Of a stretch of DNA of 64,000 bases, positions 17,087-25,603 are shown one piece after another. The notes under the pieces were generated by a model. That model searched no databases. It worked only from the letters and a program-made list of their open reading frames with translations, and was not told the DNA's origin. The stretch spans positions 2,356,001 to 2,420,000 of the forward strand of contig NZ_BSUK01000001.1 in NCBI RefSeq assembly GCF_030161555.1, read 5' to 3'. A program made the position numbers and the translations under genes. The stretch's first letter is position 1, and every line of letters starts with the position of its first letter. This DNA is from Luteimicrobium album (GTDB lineage: Bacteria; Actinomycetota; Actinomycetes; Actinomycetales; Cellulomonadaceae).

Positions 17087-18145
17087 TCAAGCTGCGGCTG
17101 GCAGGGGTGCTGCCGCGGCGGCTTGGCCGTTGTGGTTGAGGGTGTTGTAGATCGTTCGGGCCAGGTGGCGGCGTAGGGACCGGTAGGCCTCGGTCGAGGT
17201 CTTCCCGGCGGCGCGCTTCTTGTCGTAGTAGTCGCGGGCGGGGCCACCGAGACGGACCTGGGTGATCGCGATCCGGTGCAGGGCGCAGTTCAGCTGCCGG
17301 TTCCCGGCACGGTTCAGGCGCACCCGGCCCGCGGTCTGCCCGGACCAGACAGGGATCGGGGCGGTCCTGGTGAACATCGCGTAGGCGGCCTCGGAGCGGA
17401 ACCGTTCTATCCCGGCGGTCTCGCCCACGATCTTCGCCGCGGTCAGCGGCCCGCAGCCCGGGACCTCGAGCAGCACCGGCGCGGCCTGTTCCACTGCCGC
17501 AGCGATGCGTCGATCCAGGTCACGGACCTGGGCGTTACGCACGCCGATGTCGTCCAGGACCTCTACGGCGATCTGAGCGACCAGGCCCGAGAGCGTGAGG
17601 AGCCGTTCACGCAACCCGGTCACGACCACGGCCCGGTCCAAGGACCCTGCTGAGGGTGCGAGGTCGGGGTCGAGCTCGTGCAGGTGCCAACGCAGCCGGT
17701 TGATCATCCTGGTGCGTTCGGTGACCAGGTCCTCACGCCGGTCGACCAAGAGCTTCAGCTCCCGGGAGGCCTCGTCGTGGCGGGCCACGGGCAGGTCCGG
17801 GTGGGCCTGAGCGGCCCGGGCGACCGCGGTCGCGTCGATCGGGTCGGACTTGCCACGCTCACGCCCGGCCCGGCGCGCGGTCCCCATCAGCTTCGGGGAG
17901 ACCCGCACCACCCGCTGCCCGGCGCCGAGCAGGTCACGCTCGAGCAGGCCTGTCAGGTGCCGGCAGTCCTCCAGGGCCCACACCAGCTCGCGGTCCTTGA
18001 ACGCTCGCCGGGCCCAGCCCAGCGCCCGCAGGTGCCCCTCACGGCGGGCGGGGAACACGCCCTGCCCGAGCACCTTGCCGACCTCGTCCACCGCGACCAG
18101 CGTGTGTGTGGCCTTGTGGACGCCCGCACCGATCACGACGACCAT
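17087..18145 (-). CDS. IS110 family transposase, first catalytic Asp missing
   Basis: The start is ATG 18145, with GAGGAGG upstream; a longer reading to 18292 lacks support. The 352-residue protein has the N-terminal RuvC-like DEDD domain (LVWALEDCRHLTG for the Glu, KSDPIDATAVARAA for the later Asp pair) and the C-terminal Transposase_20 domain (VPGCGPLTAAKIVGETAGIE, then NRAGNRQLNCALHRIA). Actinobacterial homologues begin VVVIGADVHK, but here the codon is GGC and the motif reads VIGAGVHKATHT. The first acidic residue of the DEDD set is lost, so the enzyme is probably inactive. Confidence 0.9.
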   Translation of the reverse strand: MVVVIGAGVHKATHTLVAVDEVGKVLGQGVFPARREGHLRALGWARRAFKDRELVWALEDCRHLTGLLERDLLGAGQRVVRVSPKLMGTARRAGRERGKSDPIDATAVARAAQAHPDLPVARHDEASRELKLLVDRREDLVTERTRMINRLRWHLHELDPDLAPSAGSLDRAVVVTGLRERLLTLSGLVAQIAVEVLDDIGVRNAQVRDLDRRIAAAVEQAAPVLLEVPGCGPLTAAKIVGETAGIERFRSEAAYAMFTRTAPIPVWSGQTAGRVRLNRAGNRQLNCALHRIAITQVRLGGPARDYYDKKRAAGKTSTEAYRSLRRHLARTIYNTLNHNGQAAAAAPLPAAA

Positions 18146-18410
18146 GGTGATCGCCTCCTCGTTTTCGCGACGGGACAGGAACGGTCGGGCCGGCCGGCGG
18201 ACAAACCTCAGTCGGGGGCGATGCCACGCTCCTATCAAGTCACGCCGGCCGGTCCCTCCCACCAGGACGTCGACAATTCGGATGCAAGCCACGAAGGCAG
18301 CGACCGTACGCGTCAGACACCCCGGTGGTCAGGACCCAACCACCGCGAAGCGGCAACGTCACCCTGACACTGATCCGACCGTACGACCGTTGGCAGGATG
18401 TTGTCGAGGG
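18146..18410 (-). ncRNA. Candidate IS110 bridge/seekRNA region
   Basis: The 315 bases between the transposase start and the gene at 18461 contain no supported ORF. IS110 elements encode their guide (bridge) RNA in the noncoding end next to the transposase start, which is this stretch. Several short stems are visible, for example GGCCGG/CCGGCC around 18190 and 18250. The motif CTTGATAGGAG near 18229-18240 (minus strand) nearly repeats the junction sequence CTTGACATAGGAG at the other end. RNA limits are not determinable by eye. Confidence 0.3.
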
Positions 18411-18460
18411 TGTCGTGACTGCCACTCGTCCCGTCCGGCCGTCCGGCGGACCGTGGAGGC

Positions 18461-18859
18461 ATGGAACAGGTCCTCGAGCTCGTGCTCGCCATCGCCATCG
18501 CACTCGGTCTGATCGGCTCGGTCGTCGTGCTGCTGCTGCGCGGGACCCCGTGGGACGTCGTCGCCCGGCGACGCGGGACGACACCCGTGCCGCACGGCAT
18601 CTGGGGCGACGGGGCCGACCTGCCCGACCCGGTCGAGCTGACCGCCCTGCGCTCGGCACGGGAGCGACCGCCCGTCGATCCCGGGTGGCGCGACGACAGC
18701 CCCGTGGCCCGCTTCGTCGCGCACCAGGCGGCCCCCGCGGCGCCGACCCGGCCCACGCCCGCCGCGTCGCCGATTTCCACTCCACCCCCGGTGGGGTGCT
18801 ACTCTGGTGCCCGCTCGAGGGGCTATGGCGCAGTTGGTAGCGCGTCTCGTTCGCAATGA
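18461..18859 (+). CDS. Small single-pass membrane protein, hypothetical
   Basis: ATG 18461 is preceded by GGAGG. The first 30 residues are a membrane helix (LVLAIAIALGLIGSVVVLLL). A short cytosolic part follows, including RGTPWDVVARRRGTTPVPHG and a Pro/Ala-rich tail. The frame overlaps the tRNA-Ala gene from 18819, which is unlikely to be real. Protein-like sequence fades after about residue 105 (near 18775), so the true end is probably obscured. I recognise no named family. Confidence 0.55.
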   Translation: MEQVLELVLAIAIALGLIGSVVVLLLRGTPWDVVARRRGTTPVPHGIWGDGADLPDPVELTALRSARERPPVDPGWRDDSPVARFVAHQAAPAAPTRPTPAASPISTPPPVGCYSGARSRGYGAVGSASRSQ

Positions 18860-18891
18860 GAAGGTCGGGGGTTCGAATCCCCCTAGCTCCA
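18819..18891 (+). tRNA. tRNA-Ala, anticodon CGC
   Basis: The sequence folds as a complete 73-base cloverleaf. The acceptor pairs GGGGCTA with TAGCTCC (one G-T), the anticodon stem TCTCG pairs with TGAGA around the loop TTCGCAA (anticodon CGC), and the T-arm is GGGGG-TTCGAAT-CCCCC. The discriminator base is A and no CCA is encoded. Confidence 0.95.
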
Positions 18892-18898
18892 CCCTCGG

Positions 18899-18933
18899 AA
18901 GGGCCGCTGACCCAGGTCAGCGGCCCTTTCTTT
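18899..18933 (+). terminator. Rho-independent terminator after tRNA-Ala
   Basis: A stem of 11 bp or more (GGGCCGCTGAC with GTCAGCGGCCC) is followed by TTTCTTTC, 8 bases after the tRNA. Confidence 0.85.
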
Positions 18934-18962
18934 CATGCCCAGCGCGGGTTACGTTGAGCCTC

Positions 18963-19604
18963 GTGCCGTCGTCCCACAGCGTCCTGGCCTTCGCCCTCGC
19001 GTCGCTGCTGCTGATCCTCATCCCAGGCCCGAGCGTGCTCTTCGTCATCGGCCGGTCGCTGTCGCTCGGGCGTCGCGGCGGGCTGCTGAGCGTCGTCGGG
19101 AACGAGCTCGGCGCACTCGTGCTCGTCGGAGCGGTCGCGTTCGGGGTCGGGTCCGTCGTGGCCGAGTCGATCCTGCTCTTCAGCGCCGTGAAGCTCGTGG
19201 GTGGTGTGTACCTCGTCTACCTCGGGGTCCAGGCGATCCGGCACCGGCGGGTGGCCGTCGAGCAGAGCGACGAGCCGCGATGTCGCGAGGGCTCGTCGTG
19301 GCGCGTGCTGCGCCAGGGCTTCGTGGTCGGCGTGACCAACCCGAAGACCGTCGTGTTCTTCGTCGCCGTGCTGCCGCAGTTCGTCGACGGGCGAGCCTCC
19401 GACGTCCCGCTCCAGATGATGGTCCTCGGGGCGGTCTTCACCGCGATCGCGCTCGTGTGCGACGGGACGTGGGCGCTCGTGGCGGGGACGGCCCGCCACT
19501 GGTTCGCGCGCTCGCCGCGGAGGCTCGCCGCCGTCCGTGCGACCGGCGGGGGCATGATGATCGGCCTCGGCGGGACGCTCGTCCTGGCGGGCAACAAGGT
19601 CTGA
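18963..19604 (+). CDS. LysE family translocator
   Basis: GTG 18963 begins VPSSHSVLAFALASLLLILI; longer readings run into the tRNA and are rejected. The 213-residue product has about six membrane helices. The family signature IPGPSVLFVIGRSLSLGRRG follows the first helix, and the second-half block GFVVGVTNPKTVVFFVAVLP is also present. LysE/RhtB exporters release amino acids or related small molecules. The substrate cannot be told here. The gene is separated from the tRNA by a terminator, and its neighbour on the right is convergent. Confidence 0.9.
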   Translation: MPSSHSVLAFALASLLLILIPGPSVLFVIGRSLSLGRRGGLLSVVGNELGALVLVGAVAFGVGSVVAESILLFSAVKLVGGVYLVYLGVQAIRHRRVAVEQSDEPRCREGSSWRVLRQGFVVGVTNPKTVVFFVAVLPQFVDGRASDVPLQMMVLGAVFTAIALVCDGTWALVAGTARHWFARSPRRLAAVRATGGGMMIGLGGTLVLAGNKV

Positions 19605-19631
19605 CGCGACCCGCAGACGAGCTGCGGCGCG

Positions 19632-20275
19632 TCAGCGCCCGGGGAGCGGGTCGCGGAGCAGCCCGTCGATCGCGTCGCGCAGCTCCCCGGCCATGTCGAC
19701 GGCGTCGCGGCGGTAGAGCCACTGGACCTGCAGCCCGTCCATGAGGGCGACGACGCGGTGGGCGGCGACGTCGGGGTCGACGTCGCCGCGCAGCTGCCCC
19801 GCCTCCTGTGCGTCGGCGAACGCCGTCGCGATGGTCTCGGCAGCGGCGTCGTAGCGGGCCGTGAAGTACGCGTGCGCGGGGTGGTCGGGGGCGGTGGCTT
19901 CGGCGGACAGCACCACGAACAGCTCGACGATCCCGGGCCGGGCCTGGTTCCACGCGGCCAGGTCGACGAGCCGTCGGAGGGCCTCGACGCCGCGCCCCGC
20001 GCCGAGGCCGAAGCGTGCGACGTCCTCGGCGACACGGTGCTCGAGGACGGCGAGCAGGAGCGCCTCCATGGTGGGGAAGTGGTGCAGGAGGCCCGGGTGG
20101 GAGATCCCGGCGCGTGCCGCGACGTCCCGCAGCGACGTGCCGCGGTACCCCTGCTCGGCGTAGAGCTCGGTGGCGGCGTCGATGATCTGCCGCCGTCGCG
20201 CCCGCCCCTTCGCGTACCCGCCCGCGCGCGATCCCGCCGGGCGGGGGCGGTGGGGGCGGTGGTCGGCGTCGGCAC
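19632..20275 (-). CDS. TetR family regulator of the adjacent GH3 gene (frameshifted)
   Basis: GTG 20275 opens VPTPTTAPTAP. One base missing from a G5 run at 20243-20256 must be restored to reach GGYAKGRARRRQIIDAATEL and the helix-turn-helix RDVAARAGISHPGLLHHFPT. Without it the domain frame has no start codon. The C-terminal domain (ELFVVLSAEATAPDHPAHAY) matches the family often found beside glycosidase genes. A perfect palindrome lies between it and the divergent GH3 gene, so it probably represses beta-glucosidase expression until a sugar or derived ligand appears. The length is about 214 residues. Confidence 0.8.
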
Positions 20276-20319
20276 GTCCTCAACCCTAGCCGCGCGCGCA
20301 GGGCCGCGACTGGTGAAAC

Positions 20320-20335
20320 CCGACCGTACGGTCGG
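20320..20335. promoter_or_regulatory. TetR operator palindrome
   Basis: CCGACCGTACGGTCGG is a perfect 16-bp palindrome centred between the divergent TetR gene (start 20275) and the GH3 gene (start 20399). GNACNNNCGTNC-like operators of this form are typical for TetR repressors. Confidence 0.7.
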
Positions 20336-20398
20336 TATCGGTGCTACCGTCGTCCCGACGCGGCCGCCCCGGGCCGCCCGGACACAGGAGTCCTCACC

Positions 20399-22695
20399 GT
20401 GACCACCACCACCGACCCCGCCCTCGACGTCGCCGCGCTCGTCGAGCAGCTCACGCTCGAGGAGAAGGCCGCGCTCCTCGGCGGCTCCGACGTGTGGCGC
20501 ACGACGCCCGTCGAGCGCCTCGGCATCGGCAAGATCTGGCTGTCCGACGGCCCGCACGGCCTGCGCGCCCAGGCCGAGGACGGCGACCACCTCGGCCTCC
20601 TCGCCGCCGACCCGGCCGTCGCGTTCCCGCCCGCCGCCGCCCTCGCCTCGACGTGGGACGCCGACCTCCTCACCCGCGTGGGCTCCGCGATCGGCGAGGA
20701 GGCGCGCGCCAAGGGCGTGTCCGTCGTCCTCGGCCCGGGCGTCAACATGAAGCGTTCGCCGTTGTGCGGGCGCAACTTCGAGTACTTCTCCGAGGACCCG
20801 CGGCTCGCCGGCACCGTCGGGGCGGCGTTCGTCCAGGGCGTGCAGAGCCAGGGCGTCGGCACGTCGCTCAAGCACTTCGCCGCGAACAACCAGGAGACGG
20901 ACCGCATGAGCGTGTCCGCCGACGTCGACGAGCGCACCCTCCGCGAGATCTACCTCCCCGCGTTCGAGCGCGTCGTCACGCAGGCGCAGCCCTGGACCGT
21001 CATGTGCTCGTACAACCGGATCAACGGCGTCTTCGCGTCGCAGGACCGCTGGCTCCTCACCGACGTCCTGCGCGACGAGTGGGGATTCCAGGGCGTCGTC
21101 GTGTCCGACTGGGGCGCCGTCCTCGACCGCGAGAAGGCCGTGCACGCGGGCCTCGACCTGGAGATGCCGTCGTCGGGCGGGTTCGGCACCCAGCGCGTGC
21201 TCGACGCGGTCGCGGCAGGCGAGCTGTCCCTCGCGGACGTGGACCTCGCCGTCACGCGCGTCCTCGAGCTCGTCGCGAAGTCGCAGCCGGCGCTCACGCA
21301 CCGGCCTGCGGCCGACCTCGACGCGCACCACGCGCTCGCCCGCGAGGCCGCCACCCGGTCCGCGGTGCTCCTGCAGAACGACGGCGTGCTGCCGCTCGAC
21401 CCGGCGTCGTCGGGCACGGTCGCGGTCGTCGGGGAGCTCGCCCGCACCCCGCGCTTCCAGGGCGGCGGCTCGTCGCAGGTCACCCCGACGCGCGTCGACG
21501 CGGCGCTGCCGGCGCTCCAGGACGTGCTCGGCGAGCGCGTGGTCTTCGCTGCGGGCTACGCGCTCGACGACGACGCCCCCGCGGAGACGACGGCCGCCCT
21601 GCGCGACGAGGCGGTCGCCGCCGCGCGGGACGCCGAGGTCGTCGTGCTGTTCCTCGGGCTCCCGGACGCGTACGAGTCGGAGGGCTTCGACCGCGCGCAC
21701 ATGCACCTGCCGCCCCAGCAGCTCGCGCTCCTCGACGCGCTCGCCGAGGCGGGTGCGCGGGTCGTCGTCGTGCTCAGCAACGGGTCCGTCGTCGAGGTGG
21801 CACCCTGGCGCGCCCGGGCCGCCGCGATCCTCGAGACCTGGCTGCTCGGCCAGGCGGGGGCGGCGCCGTCGCCGACCTGCTGCTGGGCCGCGCCAACCCG
21901 TCGGGGCGGCTCGCCGAGACCTTCCCGCTGCGCTACGAGGACAACCCCGCGCTCGGGAACTTCCCCGGCGAGGCCGGGCACGTCCGCTACGGCGAGGGTC
22001 TGCTCATCGGCTACCGCTGGTACGACGCGCGCGCCCTCGAGGTCGCGTTCCCGTTCGGCCACGGCCTGTCGTACACGACGTTCGCGTACTCCGGCCTCGC
22101 CGTCGAGGTGCTCGACGACGGCCCCGCCCCGCGCGTGCGCGTCGCCCTCACCGTGACCAACACGGGCGAGCGGGCCGGTCACGAGGTCGTCCAGGTGTAC
22201 GTGACGGACCCCGAGTCGACCGTGTTCCGGCCCGTCCAGGAGCTCGGCGGGTTCGGCGTCGTCGAGCTCGCCGCAGGAGCGTCCGAGCGCGTCGAGGTCG
22301 AGCTCGACGCACGCGCGTTCCAGTTCTGGCACCCCGAGGTGTCGCGGTGGGTCGCCGAGCCGGGACGGTTCGGGATCCGGGTGGGCGCATCGTCGCGGGA
22401 GGTGCGGCTCGAGACGGAGGTCGAGCTCACGGGCGAGGTCGTCGTCCCCGAGCTGACGATCGACTCGACCGTCGAGGCCTGGCTCGCGCACCCCGTGGCC
22501 GGCCCCGCGCTGCGCGCGCAGCTCGAGGCGGAGCCCCGCGCGGCGGCGATGTTCTTCGCGCCCGGCGTCGGCGAGATGATGCGCGCGATCCCGCTGCGCC
22601 GGATCGCCCGGTTCCCCGGGTTTCCCGTGCCCGAGGCCGAGCTCGAGGCGGCGGCCGCGCAGGCCGACGCCGCGTACCGGGCGGGCGCGCGGTAG
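20399..22695 (+). CDS. Glycoside hydrolase family 3 beta-glucosidase (frameshifted)
   Basis: GTG 20399 starts a protein of about 765 residues. The GH3 N-terminal barrel includes DGPHGLRAQ and GTSLKHFAANNQETDR, and the nucleophile motif GVVVSDWGAV contains the catalytic Asp. The second GH3 domain (DAEVVVLFLGLPDAYESEGF) follows. A G5 run at 21856-21860 has lost one base. Correction gives GQAGGGAVADLLLGRANPSG, and the fibronectin-III-like C-terminal domain (VALTVTNTGERAGHEVVQVY) continues to 22695. No signal peptide is present, so it should act on imported oligosaccharides in the cytosol. Control by the divergent TetR is likely. Confidence 0.9.
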
Positions 22696-22743
22696 GCGTG
22701 CACCCGGCGGGCGCCCGCCCACGCGACCTCTAGGGTGGGCGCC

Positions 22744-23562
22744 ATGCTGACCGCCCAGGACGTCGTCGACCGCATCACCCAGCACGTGGGGGCGCCCCGC
22801 CGCCCGGACACGGTCGACATGTTCCTCGCAGGCGCCCCGCAGGCTCCCGTCCGAGGGGTCGCGGTCACGATGATGGCGACGTTCGACGTCCTGCGCCGCG
22901 CTGCGGACGAGGGGCTCGACCTCGTGATCACCCACGAGCCGCTCTACTACGACCACCGGAACGACGCCGAGCCGCGGCTCGCGGCCGAGGACGACCCCGT
23001 CTACCGGGCCAAGGCGGCGTTGGTCGCCGAGCGCGGGCTGCGCGTGTGGCACCTGCACGACGCGTGGCACGACCGCACGCCCGACGGCGTCGACGAGGGG
23101 ACGGCGGGCGCGCTCGGCTGGGCGGGCCGCGAGGTCCCCGGCGCGGTGGGGGTCTACGCGCTCGCGCCGACGACGCTCGGCGAGCTGGGCGCGCACGTCG
23201 CGTCCGCGCTCGGCGCACGGGCGCTGCGGTTCGTGGGGGACCCGGCGCTGCCCGTGTCCGGCGTCGGGCTCGACCTCGGCTTCCGCGGCTTCGAGCGCAA
23301 CCGGCACCTCCTGCAGCGCGACGACGTCGACGTCGCCGTGATCGGGGAGGGGCACGAGTGGGAGACCGGCGCCTACGCGGCCGACCTCGAGGCGGCCGGG
23401 ATCCAGAAGGGGCTGGTCGTCGTCGGGCACGTGCCGTCGGAGCAGGAGGGCATGGCGGACGCCGCACGGTGGCTGCGCGGGCTCGTGCCGGAGATCCCCG
23501 TGCAGTTCCTCCCCGCGACCGACCCCTACCGCACGCTCGGCGGTGCCATACTCCCCGCATGA
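22744..23562 (+). CDS. Nif3-like dinuclear metal centre protein (DUF34)
   Basis: ATG 22744 begins MLTAQDVVDRITQHVGAPRR. The 272-residue protein has the family's metal-ligand block LVITHEPLYYDHR near residue 65 and a second set near the C-terminus (VIGEGHEWETGAYAADLEAA). Nif3/YbgI proteins form hexameric toroids with two metals per subunit. A GTP cyclohydrolase-like or cofactor-repair role has been proposed but is not settled. The stop overlaps the next start (ATGA), so the two are translationally coupled. Confidence 0.85.
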   Translation: MLTAQDVVDRITQHVGAPRRPDTVDMFLAGAPQAPVRGVAVTMMATFDVLRRAADEGLDLVITHEPLYYDHRNDAEPRLAAEDDPVYRAKAALVAERGLRVWHLHDAWHDRTPDGVDEGTAGALGWAGREVPGAVGVYALAPTTLGELGAHVASALGARALRFVGDPALPVSGVGLDLGFRGFERNRHLLQRDDVDVAVIGEGHEWETGAYAADLEAAGIQKGLVVVGHVPSEQEGMADAARWLRGLVPEIPVQFLPATDPYRTLGGAILPA

Positions 23563-23972
23563 GCGACCCGTACCCGCCGCAGCCCGGCGGGCCGTACGTC
23601 CAGCCTCAGCCGGCGCAGCAGCCCAACGGCGCCTACCCGCCGCCCCAGTCCGGCTACCCGCCGTACCCCGGGTACGGCTACCCGCCCTACCCGGTCCAGG
23701 CGCCCATGTCGGGACTCGCGATCGCGTCGTTCGTGCTGTCGCTCGTCTGGCTCTGGGGCGTCGGATCGATCCTCGCGCTGGTCTTCGGGCTCGTGGCGCT
23801 GCGTCAGATCAAGCGGACCGGTCAGCGGGGCAGGGGCTTCGCGATCGCCGGGGTCGTGATCTCGGGCGTGACGATCCTGCTCCTCGTCCTCGGAGTCACG
23901 CTGTTCCTCGGCGCGCACGACCTGAACGGTGGTACGGGGCCATCGGTCGAGGTTCCGGGCCTGACCACCTGA
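23559..23972 (+). CDS. DUF4190 domain membrane protein
   Basis: The 137-residue protein starts within the Nif3 stop codon. About 45 residues of Pro/Tyr/Gly/Gln-rich sequence (SGYPPYPGYGYPPYPVQ) precede two membrane helices (LAIASFVLSLVWLWGVGSIL and GFAIAGVVISGVTILLLVLG) joined by the conserved FGLVALRQIKRTGQRGRG loop of DUF4190. The function is unknown. The coupling to Nif3 suggests only shared expression. Confidence 0.85.
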   Translation: MSDPYPPQPGGPYVQPQPAQQPNGAYPPPQSGYPPYPGYGYPPYPVQAPMSGLAIASFVLSLVWLWGVGSILALVFGLVALRQIKRTGQRGRGFAIAGVVISGVTILLLVLGVTLFLGAHDLNGGTGPSVEVPGLTT

Positions 23973-23977
23973 CGGCC

Positions 23978-24009
23978 ACGCCTGTGTCACGCACGCGTGA
24001 CACAGGCGT
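23978..24009. repeat. 32-bp near-perfect palindrome between DUF4190 and GH20 genes
   Basis: ACGCCTGTGTCACGC and its reverse complement are separated by two bases. It begins 5 bases after the DUF4190 stop and ends 39 bases before the GH20 start. A stem of this length can terminate transcription, but the tiny loop and perfect symmetry also fit an operator for the hexosaminidase gene. Confidence 0.6.
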
Positions 24010-24048
24010 GAGAGCATCGGGGCTCCACGTCCGGTCGAAAGGATTCGC

Positions 24049-25490
24049 ATGCCCCCGCTCGTCCCGCTCCCCGCGCAGGTCCGGACCACCGACGGGAGCC
24101 TGCCGCTCGACGGCCTGGGCGTCGTCGCCGGGCCGTCCGACGAGGAGCAGCGCCTCGCGGCCGTGGCCCGCGACCTGCTCGGCCTGACGGGGGAGGCCTC
24201 CGAGGGGCCCTCGCTCACCCTCGTGCTCGACGACGCCGCGGGGCCCGACGGCGCCATGTCACCGGAGCGGTACACGGTCGAGGTCGCGTCGGCCGGTGCC
24301 ACGGTGACGGCGCCCACGACGGAGGGCCTCTTCCGCGGCCTCACCACCCTCGCCCAGCTCGTCACCGCCGACGGCGAGGGTCGCGCGGTGCTGCCGGCCG
24401 TCGTCGTGCAGGACGCGCCCCGGTACGCGTGGCGCGGGCTGTCGCTCGACGTGGCGCGGCACTTCTTCGAGCCCGACGTCGTCGAGCGCGTGATCGACGT
24501 GATGGCCCGCTACAAGCTGTCCGTGCTGCACCTGCACCTGACCGACGACCAGGGTTGGCGGCTCGAGCTGCCGTCGCGCCCGCTGCTCACGGAGATCTCG
24601 GGCAAGGGGAGATCGGCGACGGCGTCGGCGGGTTCTACACGATGGACGAGTTCCGCCGGCTGCAGGAGTACGCGGCCGAGCGCTACGTGCAGGTCGTGCC
24701 CGAGTTCGACATGCCGGGGCACACCAACGCCGCGACGCACGCGTACGGCGCGCTGGTCCCGGGCGGCGAGCCGACCGACCGGTTCGGGGGCGAGGAGGTC
24801 GGGTTCAGCAAGCTGTCGTTCGACCTGCCGGAGACCGAGCCGTTCCTGCGGGACGTGTTCGGCGACATGGCCGCCGCGACGCTGGGCGAGTACGTCCACA
24901 TCGGCGGCGACGAGGTCTTCACCTTGGGCGCGGAGGAGTACAGCCGGTTCGTGCTGCTCGCCCACGAGGTCGTCACCGCCGCCGGCAAGAAGGTCGTGGG
25001 CTGGCAGGAGATCGCCGAGGCCGAGCTGCCCGCGGGCACGGTCGTGCAGTACTGGGAGGTCCGCAAGGACACCGAGCCGCTGCGACGCGCGGTCGCGGGC
25101 GGGGCGAAGATCCTCCTGTCGCCGGCGGACCGCGTCTACCTCGACATGAAGTACGACGCCGACGACGTGCGGGGCCAGGACTGGGGCGCCTCGATGCCGC
25201 CCGTCGAGCTGCGCGACTCCTACGACTGGGAGCCCGACACCGCCGTCGAGGGGGTCGACGGGGACGCGGTGGTCGGCGTCGAGGCGGCGATCTGGAGTGA
25301 GCGCATCCCCGACGAGGACACCCTCTTCATGCGGCTGCTGCCGCGGCTCGCGGCGTCGGCCGAGGTCGCGTGGACGCCCGCCGGCGCGCGGTCGTGGGAG
25401 GACTTTGCGTCGCGCGTCGCCCGCGAGTCGGCGGGGTGGCGCGAGCGTGGTCTCGCGTTCCACGCGAGCCCGGGCGTCGACTGGGCGTAG
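24049..25490 (+). CDS. Glycoside hydrolase family 20 beta-N-acetylhexosaminidase (frameshifted)
   Basis: ATG 24049 is preceded by GAAAGGATTC. A GH20b domain (residues about 1-120) leads to YAWRGLSLDVARHFF and LSVLHLHLTDDQGWRLELPS. The frame then breaks in the G4 run at 24606-24609 (GKGEIGDGVGGFYTMDEF after correction). The catalytic Asp-Glu pair is in YVHIGGDEVFTLG, and WQEIAEAELP and WGASMPP continue the barrel. The C-terminal subsite block is GVEAAIWSERI. The length is about 480 residues with no signal peptide. It would release GlcNAc from chitobiose or peptidoglycan fragments in the cytosol. Confidence 0.9.
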
Positions 25491-25501
25491 GTCGGGGTCG
25501 C

Positions 25502-25550
25502 CGAGCAAGCGGGTTCGGCGTCGAGCAAGAGGGTTCCGGCCGCTTGCTCG
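25502..25550. repeat. Intergenic repeat with internal direct and inverted copies
   Basis: CGAGCAAGCGG (25502) and its exact complement CCGCTTGCTCG (25540) form an 11-bp inverted pair. GAGCAAGCGGGTTC recurs 19 bases later as GAGCAAGAGGGTTC. The stretch lies between convergent GH20 and nucleoside hydrolase genes and could act as a terminator. Confidence 0.5.
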
Positions 25551-25603
25551 CTGCGAGATCCGCTTGCGCGACGTGAGCTCCGCTGCTCCCCGTCGGCGCC
25601 TGC

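Larger units (their letters stand above)
17079..18410 (-). mobile_element. IS110-family insertion sequence (approximate ends)
   Basis: The element consists of a DEDD-type transposase gene (17087-18145) and a noncoding upstream region. The outer right boundary is estimated, because IS110 elements lack conventional terminal inverted repeats. The heptamer CTCCTAT occurs at 17079-17085 and again at 18229-18235, within TTGA(CA)TAGGAG-like sequence on the minus strand. This could mark a recombination core or a guide-like copy of the target. The element separates the GlxA regulator from its upstream DNA. Confidence 0.7.

Noticed and set aside
18819..18891. tRNA-Ala as the attachment site of a mobile element
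   Set aside because: No partial tRNA duplicate or integrase is seen. The nearby IS110 element ends upstream and does not touch the tRNA.
19217..21706. 829-codon minus-strand frame across the TetR and GH3 genes
   Set aside because: It is mostly antisense of GH3. Only the short part after GTG 20275 overlaps a real start (TetR), in a different frame after correction.
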